Positions 1 through 8,360 of a stretch of DNA of 64,000 bases are shown in pieces; position 1 is the stretch's first letter, and the number at the start of each line of letters is the position of its first letter. The position numbers were made by a program, and so were the translations under genes. Source of the DNA: an uncultured Armatimonadota bacterium (GTDB lineage: Bacteria > Armatimonadota > Fimbriimonadia > Fimbriimonadales > Fimbriimonadaceae); the NCBI GenBank assembly GCA_903833215.1, contig CAILEM010000054.1, positions 22,885-86,884 of the forward strand, in the 5' to 3' direction. Under the pieces are notes generated by a model. It made no database searches. It saw nothing but the letters and a program-made list of their open reading frames with translations, and had not been told where the DNA came from.

Positions 1-130
1 CATCCTCGATAGTGGGCTTTTGAGCGGAGCCATTATGGTTTGTTAATCGTGCGACGATCCGGTGATAAGGGGCATTCATTACACCGCCAGGAGCCGCTCG
101 ATCCAAAGCTAAACAAGCATTCTCTTGCGA

Positions 131-922
131 TCAATGGGCAAGGCATTCTGCATCTGCCATGACGGCCATTTCTTCCTCTTCTTCCTCGATCCATACCATC
201 AGCATTCGCGTCGGTTCCGTTCCCGGCTGCAAAGGCAGATCAGATTCGTAACGATGCCGAAAGCCCGACCGAAACGTTGCCGAGTCGCCAGGTTCGAGAA
301 TTAAGGTGTCCGAATTGATCGTCAGCTTCAATCGACCCTGCAGGCAATAGACAAATTCCTCACCTGAGTGACGAAACCCAGCCCTTTCCTGATCGCCATA
401 GAGTTCCACCAATGCGGCCTGAAGCTTGCCATCGCTAATTTGACAATCTAGAGATTGTAGGAAACCGGTAACGAATCCCAAGTTCCCAATCCTCTTTCGG
501 ACATCACTCCCCTCCACGGGGGCGAAGTCTTGATACATCGAAGGCGCTTTCTCGCGCCGAAAAGCAATCCGCCATGGTGCCGCTGACTGTCGATGAACCC
601 GATATGGAAGTTCCCAATCTTCTTCAGTGGCGAACAGATTCGGCGGCACTGTCTGCAGGGCGTTGCAGATTCGAATGAACAGTGGCTCGGCGATCGGCTC
701 ACCCTGTTCAAGGCGAAGGAGCGTGTTTTTGCTGACATTCACGCGCGAAGCCAATTCTCGAATCGAGAGTTTACGCGCCTGACGCAATTTCCGAATCCTG
801 GGCCCAGCCAGCGCCGCCGCAGCTTCCGTATCCTCACATCCCTTCCAGATTAGTTTTGGCACTCGTCGAATTCTCCTGCTCAATTCTTCCGTAAATTGGA
901 CTTCCGGTTCAGTTACTGCCAA
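131..922 (-). CDS. XRE-family transcriptional regulator with C-terminal cupin domain
   Basis: A 263-residue cytoplasmic regulator. Residues about 40-95 form an XRE helix-turn-helix (RIRKLRQARKLSIRELA, then SVSKNT-like recognition helix and LLRLEQGE). Residues about 170-250 form a cupin barrel with GEEFVYCLQG, LTINSDT, LEPGDSATF and RHRYES. This HTH-cupin layout is known from regulators that sense small metabolites in the barrel and repress nearby genes; the ligand here is not predictable. The only start in frame is TTG at 922 with no clear Shine-Dalgarno, so the N-terminus is uncertain. It is divergent from the secreted HAF-repeat gene at 1064 across a 141-bp gap. The 130 bases to the left edge hold no gene I can support. 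Confidence 0.85.
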   Translation of the reverse strand: MAVTEPEVQFTEELSRRIRRVPKLIWKGCEDTEAAAALAGPRIRKLRQARKLSIRELASRVNVSKNTLLRLEQGEPIAEPLFIRICNALQTVPPNLFATEEDWELPYRVHRQSAAPWRIAFRREKAPSMYQDFAPVEGSDVRKRIGNLGFVTGFLQSLDCQISDGKLQAALVELYGDQERAGFRHSGEEFVYCLQGRLKLTINSDTLILEPGDSATFRSGFRHRYESDLPLQPGTEPTRMLMVWIEEEEEEMAVMADAECLAH

Positions 923-1063
923 TTAAAATGGCCCAAAACCGAAGGAATCGTCCCATAATGGCGGAATCAATCGCCCTTCTGATATTGATCCTTCAAGGTT
1001 GATCATCAACAATGTTCTTCGGAGAGCGAGCCAACCCAACCGGGAGGCCGCGAAAAGTCAGAA

Positions 1064-2641
1064 ATGAAATTCATCACGAAAACGATTGGATTATTGGCGG
1101 TAGCATGGGCTGCGGCGCAGGTCCCTGCTCTTGCCCAGAACCCAGAGAAGCTCGCGATTATTCCTGGGAATCACACCTATCCAGTTGCGATTAACCACGC
1201 TGGCGAGATCATCGGAGTGACGTATAACGCGGCTTGGACCCAAGTAACCGCGGTCCATTGGGTAAATGGCGAATTGAGCACCCTTCCTGGCTATCGTTCA
1301 AGTGTCGCCTATGGCATCAATGATAATGGCACCATCGTTGGAGCCGAATTTGATAACCCTAGTCTCGCACCTGAACCCGTTATATGGGTGAATGGGCAAC
1401 CAACGCTACTACCAACCCTCGGTCTGGGCGGAGTCGCGTACGACATTAACGCCGCTGGGGACATTGTGGGTTGGGTCAACGGAGCCTCGATGACAGTACC
1501 CGCCGTCTGGCGAAACGGACAGTTGACAGTCCTGACCACGCTTGAAGACAACGGAGGCGAAGCGCGTTCCATCGACAGCCGCGGTGTGATTACGGGTTTC
1601 TCTCGTTCCGCGGATTACTTCTCTCAAATTCCGACCCAGTGGAGTTCGGATGTCGCCACCGGCTTACCCGTCAATTTCGATGACAACTATGCGGGTGTGC
1701 TCGGAATCACAAAGTCGAATGGAGGTGCCTCTGCCGGATACCTGGTCCAGAAGGAGACACTGGAAGATGGCAGCTTCTACTACATCAACTTGGCGGTTGC
1801 CTGGAAGGATGGACAGTACCTGGTGCTTCAACGGCCGAGTGGGCGCGGTAATAGCGTTGCCTATGGCGTGAACAATCAAGGCGTGATTTTTGGCTACACC
1901 ACCAGTGTCGAGGGATACAAAACTCCGACCCTTTGGGACCAAGATGGTGCCGTCCGGCTTCCGATCGAGGAGGGCCGATCCGCCAGCGCCGTCGGTGCCA
2001 ATGATCAAGGTGTCGTCGTCGGTGTTGATGACACGAATCCGCACGACGCTCAGCCTGTGCTTTGGAGGTTAGATCAGCTAAACCGCATCCAAATGACGAG
2101 TGTTCAAACCGACGCTGGGAAAACCGTAACGATTCAAGCAGCGGTACGCCGATCAAACGCACCCGTCATTGGTCGAATGGTAGAGTTCCGAGTCGGAAAT
2201 AAGCGTGTGGGACTTCTCAAGACAAACTCTATCGGTGTCGCTTCACTGACCTATAAGGTCCCCGCCCGTAGCTCGCGACGAGTCGACATCATGGCTTCGC
2301 TGGGCGGAAGTAACTACATTTTCCGGAATCTCGTGAGCGGTCGAAGCGCGACAGTCGCGGCGGTAACCCCAAGTCGGATCAAGCCTGGCAAATCCGCCAA
2401 GATCGCAGCGTCGATCTCCTCGCTGGAAACCAATCGCCCGCTGGCCAACGCAGATGCCACCCTCTGGGTGGCCGGGAAGCCTGTAGCCAAGGGTCGGACA
2501 ACACCAAACGGGACTGTACGATTCGATTACCAAGCCGCCAAGTCTTGGCAGGCATCGAAGCTCAATATCGAAGTACGTTTTGCTGGAGACACGAGAAACC
2601 TCCCCGCTGCAGCCAAGGCGACGATCTTCGTCAAGAACTGA
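1064..2641 (+). CDS. secreted HAF-repeat protein with C-terminal Ig-like domains
   Basis: 525 residues. A signal peptide (MKFITKTIGLLAVAWAA, cleavage near ALAQ) is followed by at least six HAF-type repeats of the pattern A-I/V-N-x-x-G-x-I/V-x-G: AINHAGEIIG, GINDNGTIVG, DINAAGDIVG, GVNNQGVIFG, GANDQGVVVG. These build a beta-propeller-like extracellular domain to about residue 330. Residues about 340-525 look like two Ig-like modules (QTDAGKTVTIQAAV; AVTPSRIKPGKSAKI) of the kind found in secreted adhesins. HAF proteins are widespread but functionally undefined. A perfect hairpin follows the stop. The product is probably exported to the cell surface or medium. Confidence 0.8.
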   Translation: MKFITKTIGLLAVAWAAAQVPALAQNPEKLAIIPGNHTYPVAINHAGEIIGVTYNAAWTQVTAVHWVNGELSTLPGYRSSVAYGINDNGTIVGAEFDNPSLAPEPVIWVNGQPTLLPTLGLGGVAYDINAAGDIVGWVNGASMTVPAVWRNGQLTVLTTLEDNGGEARSIDSRGVITGFSRSADYFSQIPTQWSSDVATGLPVNFDDNYAGVLGITKSNGGASAGYLVQKETLEDGSFYYINLAVAWKDGQYLVLQRPSGRGNSVAYGVNNQGVIFGYTTSVEGYKTPTLWDQDGAVRLPIEEGRSASAVGANDQGVVVGVDDTNPHDAQPVLWRLDQLNRIQMTSVQTDAGKTVTIQAAVRRSNAPVIGRMVEFRVGNKRVGLLKTNSIGVASLTYKVPARSSRRVDIMASLGGSNYIFRNLVSGRSATVAAVTPSRIKPGKSAKIAASISSLETNRPLANADATLWVAGKPVAKGRTTPNGTVRFDYQAAKSWQASKLNIEVRFAGDTRNLPAAAKATIFVKN

Positions 2642-2664
2642 GATCCTATCATGGACACTGACTG

Positions 2665-2693
2665 GCAATCTGCCCCATTTTGGGGCAGATTGC
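2665..2693 (+). terminator. perfect 12-bp stem hairpin after the HAF-repeat gene
   Basis: GCAATCTGCCCC, a five-base ATTTT loop, then GGGGCAGATTGC. It lies 23 bases after the stop codon. No T-run follows, so it is a strong hairpin but not a textbook intrinsic terminator. The rest of the gap to 2921 shows nothing I can name. Confidence 0.55.
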
Positions 2694-2921
2694 TTCGCCG
2701 TTTCTTGAAGCGGCTGCCTTAGTACTGATTAACACGGGATCTGCACAATCTGGCCCTCCGGCGACGAGACCACTTATTGCATGGAGTAGCAGACGAACGC
2801 TAGCAACAGCTATTAGCGGAATCCGATGCGGATTAATCCGAACCTCGCCTTCATCCTTAGGTGCACTGCACTCAGAAGAAAGTTCACGTATTGTGAACTC
2901 TTGATGTAGAATGAGACCTAG

Positions 2922-3215
2922 ATGCGAGTCATCGCTTGGAAATTCTTGCGGGAGTATATCGACAAAGGTCACGCCGACGTGGCTGAGCCCTTAAGAGAAT
3001 GGTTCCGAGTTGCAGAACTTGCAGATTGGAGAAAATTGGCAGATGTCCGAGAAGACTACAAATCGGCAGATCTGGTCGGCGATCGCCTTGTATTCAACAT
3101 CAAGGGGAACAAATACCGTCTAGTGTGCAGAGTGCGTTTCGGGCACCCCGTGCTCTATGTGCGATGGATTGGTACCCACTCTGAGTACGACAGAATTGAC
3201 GTGAGGAACATATGA
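2922..3215 (+). CDS. higB: HigB-family toxin (RelE-like mRNA interferase)
   Basis: 97 residues matching the HigB_toxin type: N-terminal MRVIAWKFLREYI, central ADWRKLADVREDYKSAD, then RLVFNIKGNKYRLVCRV and VLYVRWIGTHSEYDRID. The pattern fNikGNkyRLv...vyiRwigTHaeYdki is characteristic of this RelE-superfamily ribosome-dependent endoribonuclease. The stop codon overlaps the ATG of the next gene (ATGA), the usual toxin-first order of higBA loci. In the family, expression is repressed by the antitoxin or the complex binding upstream. Confidence 0.88.
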   Translation: MRVIAWKFLREYIDKGHADVAEPLREWFRVAELADWRKLADVREDYKSADLVGDRLVFNIKGNKYRLVCRVRFGHPVLYVRWIGTHSEYDRIDVRNI

Positions 3216-3622
3216 ATCCAAAGGTTTTGATTGCACCGGTTCGCACAGAAGTCGAACACGCAGAGGCTTTGAAGAGGATCGAAGAGCTCTTCGATGCCCC
3301 CGATGGGTCACTGGAGTTCGATGAGTTCGATATTCTAACGATCCTCGTTCACGACTACGAGCGGAAGCATCGCCCTAGTCATCCGGTTGAGCCAGCTGCA
3401 ACCCTACGACACTATCTTGATCGAATGGAATTGTTGGCGAAGGATCTCGAACCTTACATCGGAACCAAATCCATGGTGAGTATGGTTCTGAACGGCCAGC
3501 GACCATTGACAGTCAAAATGATCCGGAACCTTCACGAAGGGCTTGGAATTCCCTTGGAAGTTCTCGTCGGATCAAATGCGCTTGAACCTCCTGTATCTCC
3601 CAACTTAAGACAACGCGCATAA
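3212..3622 (+). CDS. higA: HigA-type antitoxin with helix-turn-helix
   Basis: 136 residues. The N-terminal half (VRTEVEHAEALKRIEELF, then DEFDILTILVHDYERKH) matches the helical toxin-wrapping region of long HigA proteins. The C-terminal half holds an HTH (YLDRMELLAKDLEPYIG, SMVSMVLNGQRPLTVKMI). It starts inside the HigB stop codon (ATGA), so the two are translationally coupled. The protein neutralises HigB and probably autoregulates the promoter. It ends 5 bp from a convergent membrane-protein gene. Confidence 0.87.
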   Translation: MNPKVLIAPVRTEVEHAEALKRIEELFDAPDGSLEFDEFDILTILVHDYERKHRPSHPVEPAATLRHYLDRMELLAKDLEPYIGTKSMVSMVLNGQRPLTVKMIRNLHEGLGIPLEVLVGSNALEPPVSPNLRQRA

Positions 3623-3627
3623 CAATT

Positions 3628-4020
3628 TTAGCGAGGAGGTTCGATTTTCGTCTGCCGCTTGTCAAAAGTAAATGCATAAGCAAGCACTGCCGAGCACCAG
3701 CCCATCGCACCCCAAATGCTGATCTCCATTACTGAAGCCACGATGCCAAAAACTGACAACGAAGAGTTGGAGGCATCGTACAAAATCCATGGTGCAGCTG
3801 CAAAGGCAGTTCCCGCAGCAAGGGTTAGAGGACGAGGTGGGCACCACTTTGCAACTGCGAGTACTGCGAGAATTGAGGAATATCCAATGGTAGCGCATAT
3901 GATTACCTGGCCCCAAAAATCTAAATGGAGTGCATTTACCCGAATATCGAGTGCCACTCGGCAAACTGTCAAGATGAAAACAAACACAAAGATGGAACCA
4001 GACTTTAGGTCCTCTTTCAT
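3628..4020 (-). CDS. small four-helix membrane protein, last gene of the pseudopilin operon
   Basis: 130 residues, not recognised. Four hydrophobic segments are visible at about 10-26 (IFVFVFILTVCRVAL), 36-57 (GQVIICATIGYSSILAVLAVA), 66-82 (LTLAAGTAFAAAPWIL) and 90-115 (GIVASVMEISIWGAMGWCSAVLAYAF). The start codon overlaps the previous gene's stop (ATGA at 4017-4020), so it is translationally coupled to its upstream neighbour. Size and topology resemble that neighbour, so the two may be an old duplication or heteromeric partners; this is inference. Confidence 0.6.
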   Translation of the reverse strand: MKEDLKSGSIFVFVFILTVCRVALDIRVNALHLDFWGQVIICATIGYSSILAVLAVAKWCPPRPLTLAAGTAFAAAPWILYDASNSSLSVFGIVASVMEISIWGAMGWCSAVLAYAFTFDKRQTKIEPPR

Positions 4021-4403
4021 GACTGAGCCTCAGCAAGTTTAGCTATGCCATTTAAGCAGGCCTTGAGAACACACCATGCAATCGCCGCTTCCCCTCCCCA
4101 AGTGGCTAAGCTCATCAAGAAGTGCAGCGATAATTTATCATTCTGCATCACAATGGTGCGAATTGAGAGATAGACGCTTCCGCACATAAATGAGATAAAA
4201 AGTCCTTTCCAAAAGTTTCGAGGAGTTAATTCGGCGAACTTGAGAATCACAAAGCCTAGTGCTGACATTGCAATGACGTCCCAAATCACTAGTGATCTTC
4301 CGTCACCGCCTTTTAAGTACAACGAAACTCCAATTAGGTCTGAGACAATCCCAAAAACCAAGCTAAGTCCAATTCGCACCGCAATTGACGTTAGGTAATT
4401 CAA
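4017..4403 (-). CDS. small four-helix membrane protein, translationally coupled to pseudopilin
   Basis: 128 residues from a TTG start at 4403 that overlaps the upstream stop (TTGA), with GGAG about 10 bases before it. The frame stays open upstream, but that stretch is Arg-rich shadow of the pseudopilin gene, so the longer version is rejected. Four hydrophobic segments: LTSIAVRIGLSLVFGIVSDL, LVIWDVIAMSALGFVIL, FWKGLFISFMCGSVYLSI and LMSLATWGGEAAIAWCVL. No family is recognised. Its place between a pseudopilin and another four-helix protein suggests a membrane platform or maturation partner; no catalytic motif is visible. Confidence 0.6.
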   Translation of the reverse strand: MNYLTSIAVRIGLSLVFGIVSDLIGVSLYLKGGDGRSLVIWDVIAMSALGFVILKFAELTPRNFWKGLFISFMCGSVYLSIRTIVMQNDKLSLHFLMSLATWGGEAAIAWCVLKACLNGIAKLAEAQS

Positions 4404-5011
4404 TGCGCCGTGTCTCCAAAATAGTCGTAATTGTAATACCGCGTCCCCGTATGGCCATCGTGCGACACGTTGTGACCGCTTAGTTGCCTCACGACGACAG
4501 AGGCGTCGTTTAGCAAACGGCGATAGCGACCTATGAAGAGGCCGTTTGTCGGGTCCACCCTTGTGCCTGTGCTCAAGTCGACGAGCCACCCTTCCGAAGT
4601 GGCACCAGGCAGATACTTCCGTACAGTTGCCATTGACATGTTGAACTCACGTGGTCCAACGTATGAGTTGCGATAAGGGGTGACGAGAGTCTCAACTGAT
4701 CCGTAGTGGGACTCAGCTGTCGAAACCAGCATATTTGCCAGACCTTGCGGATACGGATCGACTTGCCCCGAACAGATGCTTTTTGGCACTAATCCAGTAC
4801 TAACGAGAGGAGCAGTTCCTGTGGGGAAATCTCCATATTGATCGTGATACATTGCCCCGGCCAGCCCCAGCTGATGCATCTCATTGAGGTCCGAACTTTC
4901 CTTTGCTTTTCTCTTCGCTATAACGAAAACAGGGCCAAGGACACCGATAAGGATAACTAGCACCGATATTGCGACCAGAATTTCAAGGAGCGTGACTCCC
5001 CGGATGGTCAT
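4400..5011 (-). CDS. type II secretion/type IV pilus-like pseudopilin
   Basis: 203 residues from ATG at 5011, preceded by AAGGAG nine bases upstream, which favours this start over an in-frame ATG at 5053. The short leader MTIRG is followed by VTLLEILVAIS: a prepilin peptidase site after Gly5 with the conserved Glu at +5, then a hydrophobic helix to about residue 30. The C-terminal domain is extracytoplasmic (HQLGLAGAMYHDQYGDFPTG is typical of class H/G-like pseudopilins). It is the second gene of a compact minus-strand operon with a Cys-rich secreted protein in front and two membrane proteins behind. Confidence 0.8.
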   Translation of the reverse strand: MTIRGVTLLEILVAISVLVILIGVLGPVFVIAKRKAKESSDLNEMHQLGLAGAMYHDQYGDFPTGTAPLVSTGLVPKSICSGQVDPYPQGLANMLVSTAESHYGSVETLVTPYRNSYVGPREFNMSMATVRKYLPGATSEGWLVDLSTGTRVDPTNGLFIGRYRRLLNDASVVVRQLSGHNVSHDGHTGTRYYNYDYFGDTAH

Positions 5012-5058
5012 AAAACCACGCTCCTTAGTATTGAATTTGATTCGGCTACTCATTTCCC

Positions 5059-5443
5059 TTAAAGATTGCAAGTGCTTGTAGGACACGTGGGCCCAGAAGT
5101 TGCAGGCGCAGCACATGGACCCGGATTTGTGTTCGAGCAATTGACAGTGATCCCGTTGGTACATTGATAACCAGCCTCCGTGTAGACGTTTTTATATCCA
5201 TTCTTGCTTGCTCCGTAGACTGTATCGCATGCCCACGAATAGTCGTACCAGTTGATAACATCAGTCCAAAGATAAATGCATGGCCCAGCACACACTGGGG
5301 TGGGAATCTTGAGTTCGGGTGTCATTGGGAACAGATGTGCCACCAATCTCACCCAATCGAGTGGCTCCAGTTGCTGCAACAGCTAAAACAGCCGCCGCCA
5401 GGCAAAGTCCATGCGTTGAATAGAACATAATTTTATTGAACAT
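5059..5443 (-). pseudogene. Cys-rich secreted protein split over two frames
   Basis: From ATG at 5443 (GGAG seven bases upstream) a signal-peptide-like start, MFNKIMFYSTHGLCLAAAV then LAVAATGA, runs in one frame and stops at 5261. A second frame from about 5379 to 5059 carries a Cys-rich, Tyr/Asn-rich secreted-looking tail (VCAGPCIYLW, WACDTVYG, YQCTNG, VNCSNTNPGPC, GPTCPTSTC; nine Cys). Neither piece is convincing alone; joined by one frameshift in about 5379-5340 they make a plausible exported protein of about 127 residues. This could be a real lesion, a sequencing error or programmed frameshifting. The family is not recognised. A promoter and a LacI-type operator lie directly upstream. Confidence 0.5.
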
Positions 5444-5460
5444 AATTTTTCTCCAGAAGC

Positions 5461-5472
5461 GCAAGCGCTTGC
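5461..5472. promoter_or_regulatory. LacI/GalR-type operator palindrome
   Basis: GCAAGCGCTTGC is a perfect 12-bp palindrome with the central CG typical of LacI/GalR-family operators. It sits between the presumed transcription start (about 5485) and the start codon at 5443, a roadblock repressor position for the pseudopilin operon. No LacI-family gene is in the window. Confidence 0.45.
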
Positions 5473-5492
5473 AAGTTGCTGTAGACGACTCA

Positions 5493-5523
5493 ATCTTATC
5501 ACGGACTTCATTGAATCAGTCAA
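5493..5523 (-). promoter_or_regulatory. sigma70-like promoter of the pseudopilin operon
   Basis: On the minus strand TTGACT (5523-5518) and TAAGAT (5498-5493) are separated by 19 bases, about 50 bases before the first start codon. The spacer is longer than ideal. Confidence 0.35.
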
Positions 5524-5730
5524 CTTAATTTAGTTTTTTTTGCAACAGATCTTGATCGGCACCTATTTGCTCTAGTTCCGCAGACTCGAGTAGCTCGCGG
5601 CAAGGTAGTATTGGTCAAAGCAATCGGTTATTGAGAACCAGGTGAGCCGGAGGCCATGGGTAGGTGGTCGTGCTTTTTGTGAGCCAACTGTAGCTACATC
5701 GTCACGCAAATTGCGGAATGGACAGCATGC

Positions 5731-7038
5731 TCACGGCAAGATGTCCCCCACCACCAAGATCGCGCCCGCGTACCAGGCGGTGTTGTCGTAGACCTTGGGG
5801 TCAAGGCTGGTGATAGCGGCGTTCTCTTTTCGCTGATGAAGGATCTTCAGCTTATCGGGTTGCTCCGCCATAAGGCGCAGGGTGACAGTGTGGATACCTT
5901 CAGGCACGTTATCGGCAACGGGAAGCGTCCCCAAGCGATGGTAGGTGCAGTAGGCGTCAAAACGGGGCACAGAGTAAGGATGCAATTGATCGACTTGCAC
6001 GGCGACTTGGCCGCAGTCGGGACCGAGCAAGTCATAGACTAGCACCGAGGAGCCTCTGAACCGGAACTTAATCTCTGCTCCGGGACGATCTGTCTTCCAT
6101 AGGTCGGGAAGGTATTGGCGATATTGATTCGCTTTGGCGTCGGTCGCCAGATCCAGTTTCTGCCAGGACTGGCTAAGAATCGCACGACTCAGCGGAATCA
6201 GCTTGGCCTGCTCCCAATTGTCAGTTCGAAGAGGAGTTGGCAATGCATGCGGACCAGGAGCAACTCCCGCTTTTTCGATTTGGGCAAACCCACGCTTGAC
6301 GGCCTGGAAATACAATTCGTGACCAGTTGCCTCGTAAGGATGTACCCCGTCCGGTGAAAAGAGAACCTGCCCCTGTTGCGCCATTCGGTCGGACTGCTCT
6401 TTGGTTGCCTGACCGGAAAAGATCAATTTGCCCTCGCGATGTAGGCGGGCGACTTCCACACCAAAGTGAATCGACGGGATGCCATAGTGATCGGCAATCT
6501 GCTCCATCACACTCGCAGCATGCGGAAACTTCCCGGCGTCGAAGTCGCTGAGCATTCCTTCCGTCAGAGTGTAAACAAAGCAGATGTCCGTTTTGGGATT
6601 TGCCTTCCAAGTCTGGCGAACGATCCCTTCCATGGCTTTCAGAATTCGGTCGGTCGGTGCGCCGCCATCGTTCACAGCAAATTCGACAAACAGGAGGTCA
6701 GGCTTGTGATCCAGCACATCTTGCTTCAAGCGAAAAACTCCCAAGTCTGACCCTGTTCCGCCGATGGCTGCATAAATCTCACTCGATTTGCAGTTGGGAT
6801 GCTGCTGGTTGAACCAGGCAAGGGTTTTCGGTCGCCAGCCATTTTGAGCGGTGATGCTACCGCCAAGATAGCCGACCCTGACTTCCTGGCCCATCCCCCA
6901 CTTTTGGAAGACATTCGGCAGGCCACCGCGCACCGAACACTCCACCGCCGGACGAAGGACTTCAGATTGCTGGACTGGCACCGGATCAGACCCAAGCCCG
7001 ATCGAACCAAGACCAAAAAGAAGGGCTAACGCATTCAC
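5731..7038 (-). CDS. secreted SGNH/GDSL-family esterase
   Basis: 435 residues from GTG at 7038 with a short hydrophobic N-terminus (ALALLFGLGSIG) that is probably a signal peptide. SGNH blocks are in order: block I GYLGGSIT with Ser61 as nucleophile, block II IGGTGSDLG, block III LLFVEFAVNDGG, block V SPDGVHP with the Asp and His of the triad. Residues about 285-435 form a second beta-rich domain (AEIKFRFRGSSVLVYDLLGPDCG), like the extra domain of secreted carbohydrate esterases. A role in deacetylating polysaccharide is likely from family knowledge; the substrate is unknown. It is divergent from the YVTN propeller gene. Confidence 0.8.
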   Translation of the reverse strand: MNALALLFGLGSIGLGSDPVPVQQSEVLRPAVECSVRGGLPNVFQKWGMGQEVRVGYLGGSITAQNGWRPKTLAWFNQQHPNCKSSEIYAAIGGTGSDLGVFRLKQDVLDHKPDLLFVEFAVNDGGAPTDRILKAMEGIVRQTWKANPKTDICFVYTLTEGMLSDFDAGKFPHAASVMEQIADHYGIPSIHFGVEVARLHREGKLIFSGQATKEQSDRMAQQGQVLFSPDGVHPYEATGHELYFQAVKRGFAQIEKAGVAPGPHALPTPLRTDNWEQAKLIPLSRAILSQSWQKLDLATDAKANQYRQYLPDLWKTDRPGAEIKFRFRGSSVLVYDLLGPDCGQVAVQVDQLHPYSVPRFDAYCTYHRLGTLPVADNVPEGIHTVTLRLMAEQPDKLKILHQRKENAAITSLDPKVYDNTAWYAGAILVVGDILP

Positions 7039-7147
7039 TATTCACCATGATAGCCAGTTGGTGGCACGACAATGGATTCGCCGGTGGATAGAGTCAAATC
7101 CTGAAATGTCGCCACCTCAGGTAAAACCCCGGCGAGGTTGCCACTCC

Positions 7148-8155
7148 ATGACTTTCCCCCTTCTCTCTTGCCTGCTTACGCTTATCACACCTACTGTTCA
7201 TATGCCCTTGACTCAGAAAACCCACGGTCCAAGACTGTTTGTGGTGAACCAGGGCGACAAAACCATGAGCATCGTCGATCCAGCGACGAACACGCAAGTT
7301 GGCGTCGTTGACGAGGCACAGACCACCATGCATGGTCATGAAATCGCGGTTGGGCCTGACGGTCGATCCGTCTTCATGCCGATTTACGGAGATGTCGGGG
7401 TAGGCAGTCCTGGCTTGGATGGCAACGAATTGATAGTGATCGATTGGCCAACCGGCAAGATCACAGGCCGCATTGATTTTGGTCATGGCGTGCGTCCCCA
7501 CTGTGCGGTGTACAGCAAGGCAACCGGAATGATTTACATCACGACGGAGATCGACAACACCATCACCATCGTGGACCCCAAGACCCTCAAAATCGTCGGC
7601 ACGATCCCCACGAGTCAAACGCAATCGCACATGCTCGCCATCACTCGAAATGGGCAGTGGGGCTATACCTCCAATGTATCGGCAGGAACGGTTTCAGTCC
7701 TCGACATGCAAGCACGAAAGACGGTTACCGTCATCCCAATTTCAAAATCCACCCAGCGCATCGCGCTATCGCCTGATGACCGATGGGCTTTTACGTCGGA
7801 TCAGACTCAGCACACCCTTGTCGTCATCGACACCAAAACGAACACGATCTCGAAGCGAATTGAGCTGCCTGGAAACGGTTTCGGTGCTGCTGCCACCCCG
7901 AACGGCAAATGGCTTCTCGTGCCGATTCCTGGGAAAGCCCTGGTCACCGTGATCGACCTCAAGACCCTCGAAATCGTGAAGAGCATTCCAGTCGAGGCCA
8001 ACCCCCAAGAAATGCTCGTCCGCCCCGACGGCAAATTCGCCTATGTCGCCAGCGCTTCCAGCAACAAAGTCTGCGTGATTGACCTGAAGCAATGGAAGAT
8101 GACCGCAACAATCGAGGTAGGAAAATATCCCGATGGTCTCGCTTGGGCGAACTAG
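7148..8155 (+). CDS. YVTN-family beta-propeller protein, probably exported
   Basis: 335 residues from ATG at 7148, with GAGG ten bases upstream and a hydrophobic start TFPLLSCLLTLI. In-frame starts at 7106 and 7058 would add a basic stretch and cannot be excluded. About seven repeats of the YVTN type follow: LFVVNQGDKTMSIVDP, IYITTEIDNTITIVDP, GYTSNVSAGTVSVLD, AFTSDQTQHTLVVIDT, AYVASASSNKVCVIDL. This is a seven-bladed propeller of the type used for binding. HGHE- and RPHC-like segments might bind metal, but I see no enzyme motif. Confidence 0.8.
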   Translation: MTFPLLSCLLTLITPTVHMPLTQKTHGPRLFVVNQGDKTMSIVDPATNTQVGVVDEAQTTMHGHEIAVGPDGRSVFMPIYGDVGVGSPGLDGNELIVIDWPTGKITGRIDFGHGVRPHCAVYSKATGMIYITTEIDNTITIVDPKTLKIVGTIPTSQTQSHMLAITRNGQWGYTSNVSAGTVSVLDMQARKTVTVIPISKSTQRIALSPDDRWAFTSDQTQHTLVVIDTKTNTISKRIELPGNGFGAAATPNGKWLLVPIPGKALVTVIDLKTLEIVKSIPVEANPQEMLVRPDGKFAYVASASSNKVCVIDLKQWKMTATIEVGKYPDGLAWAN

Positions 8156-8360
8156 TTCAAGGCTGTAAAATTCACGCCAACCGCCTGCGAATTCGGGGGC
8201 CGATAGAGGAGTGGACAAGTTGGCCGATTCCAGCCGCGATCAAGTTAAGCACGATACCGACGAATAGAAAGAACCACACTGGAAGCAGTCACCTCGGGCC
8301 CCAGATCAAGCACGCCTGTCTCCCCTTTGCGCCCCTTCGCGTCCGTCGCGTAAGTCTCTG

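Noticed and set aside
4404..4589. N-terminal extension of the small membrane protein to 4589
   Set aside because: The added stretch is Arg/His-rich shadow of the pseudopilin gene; the TTG at 4403 overlaps its stop and has GGAG in front.
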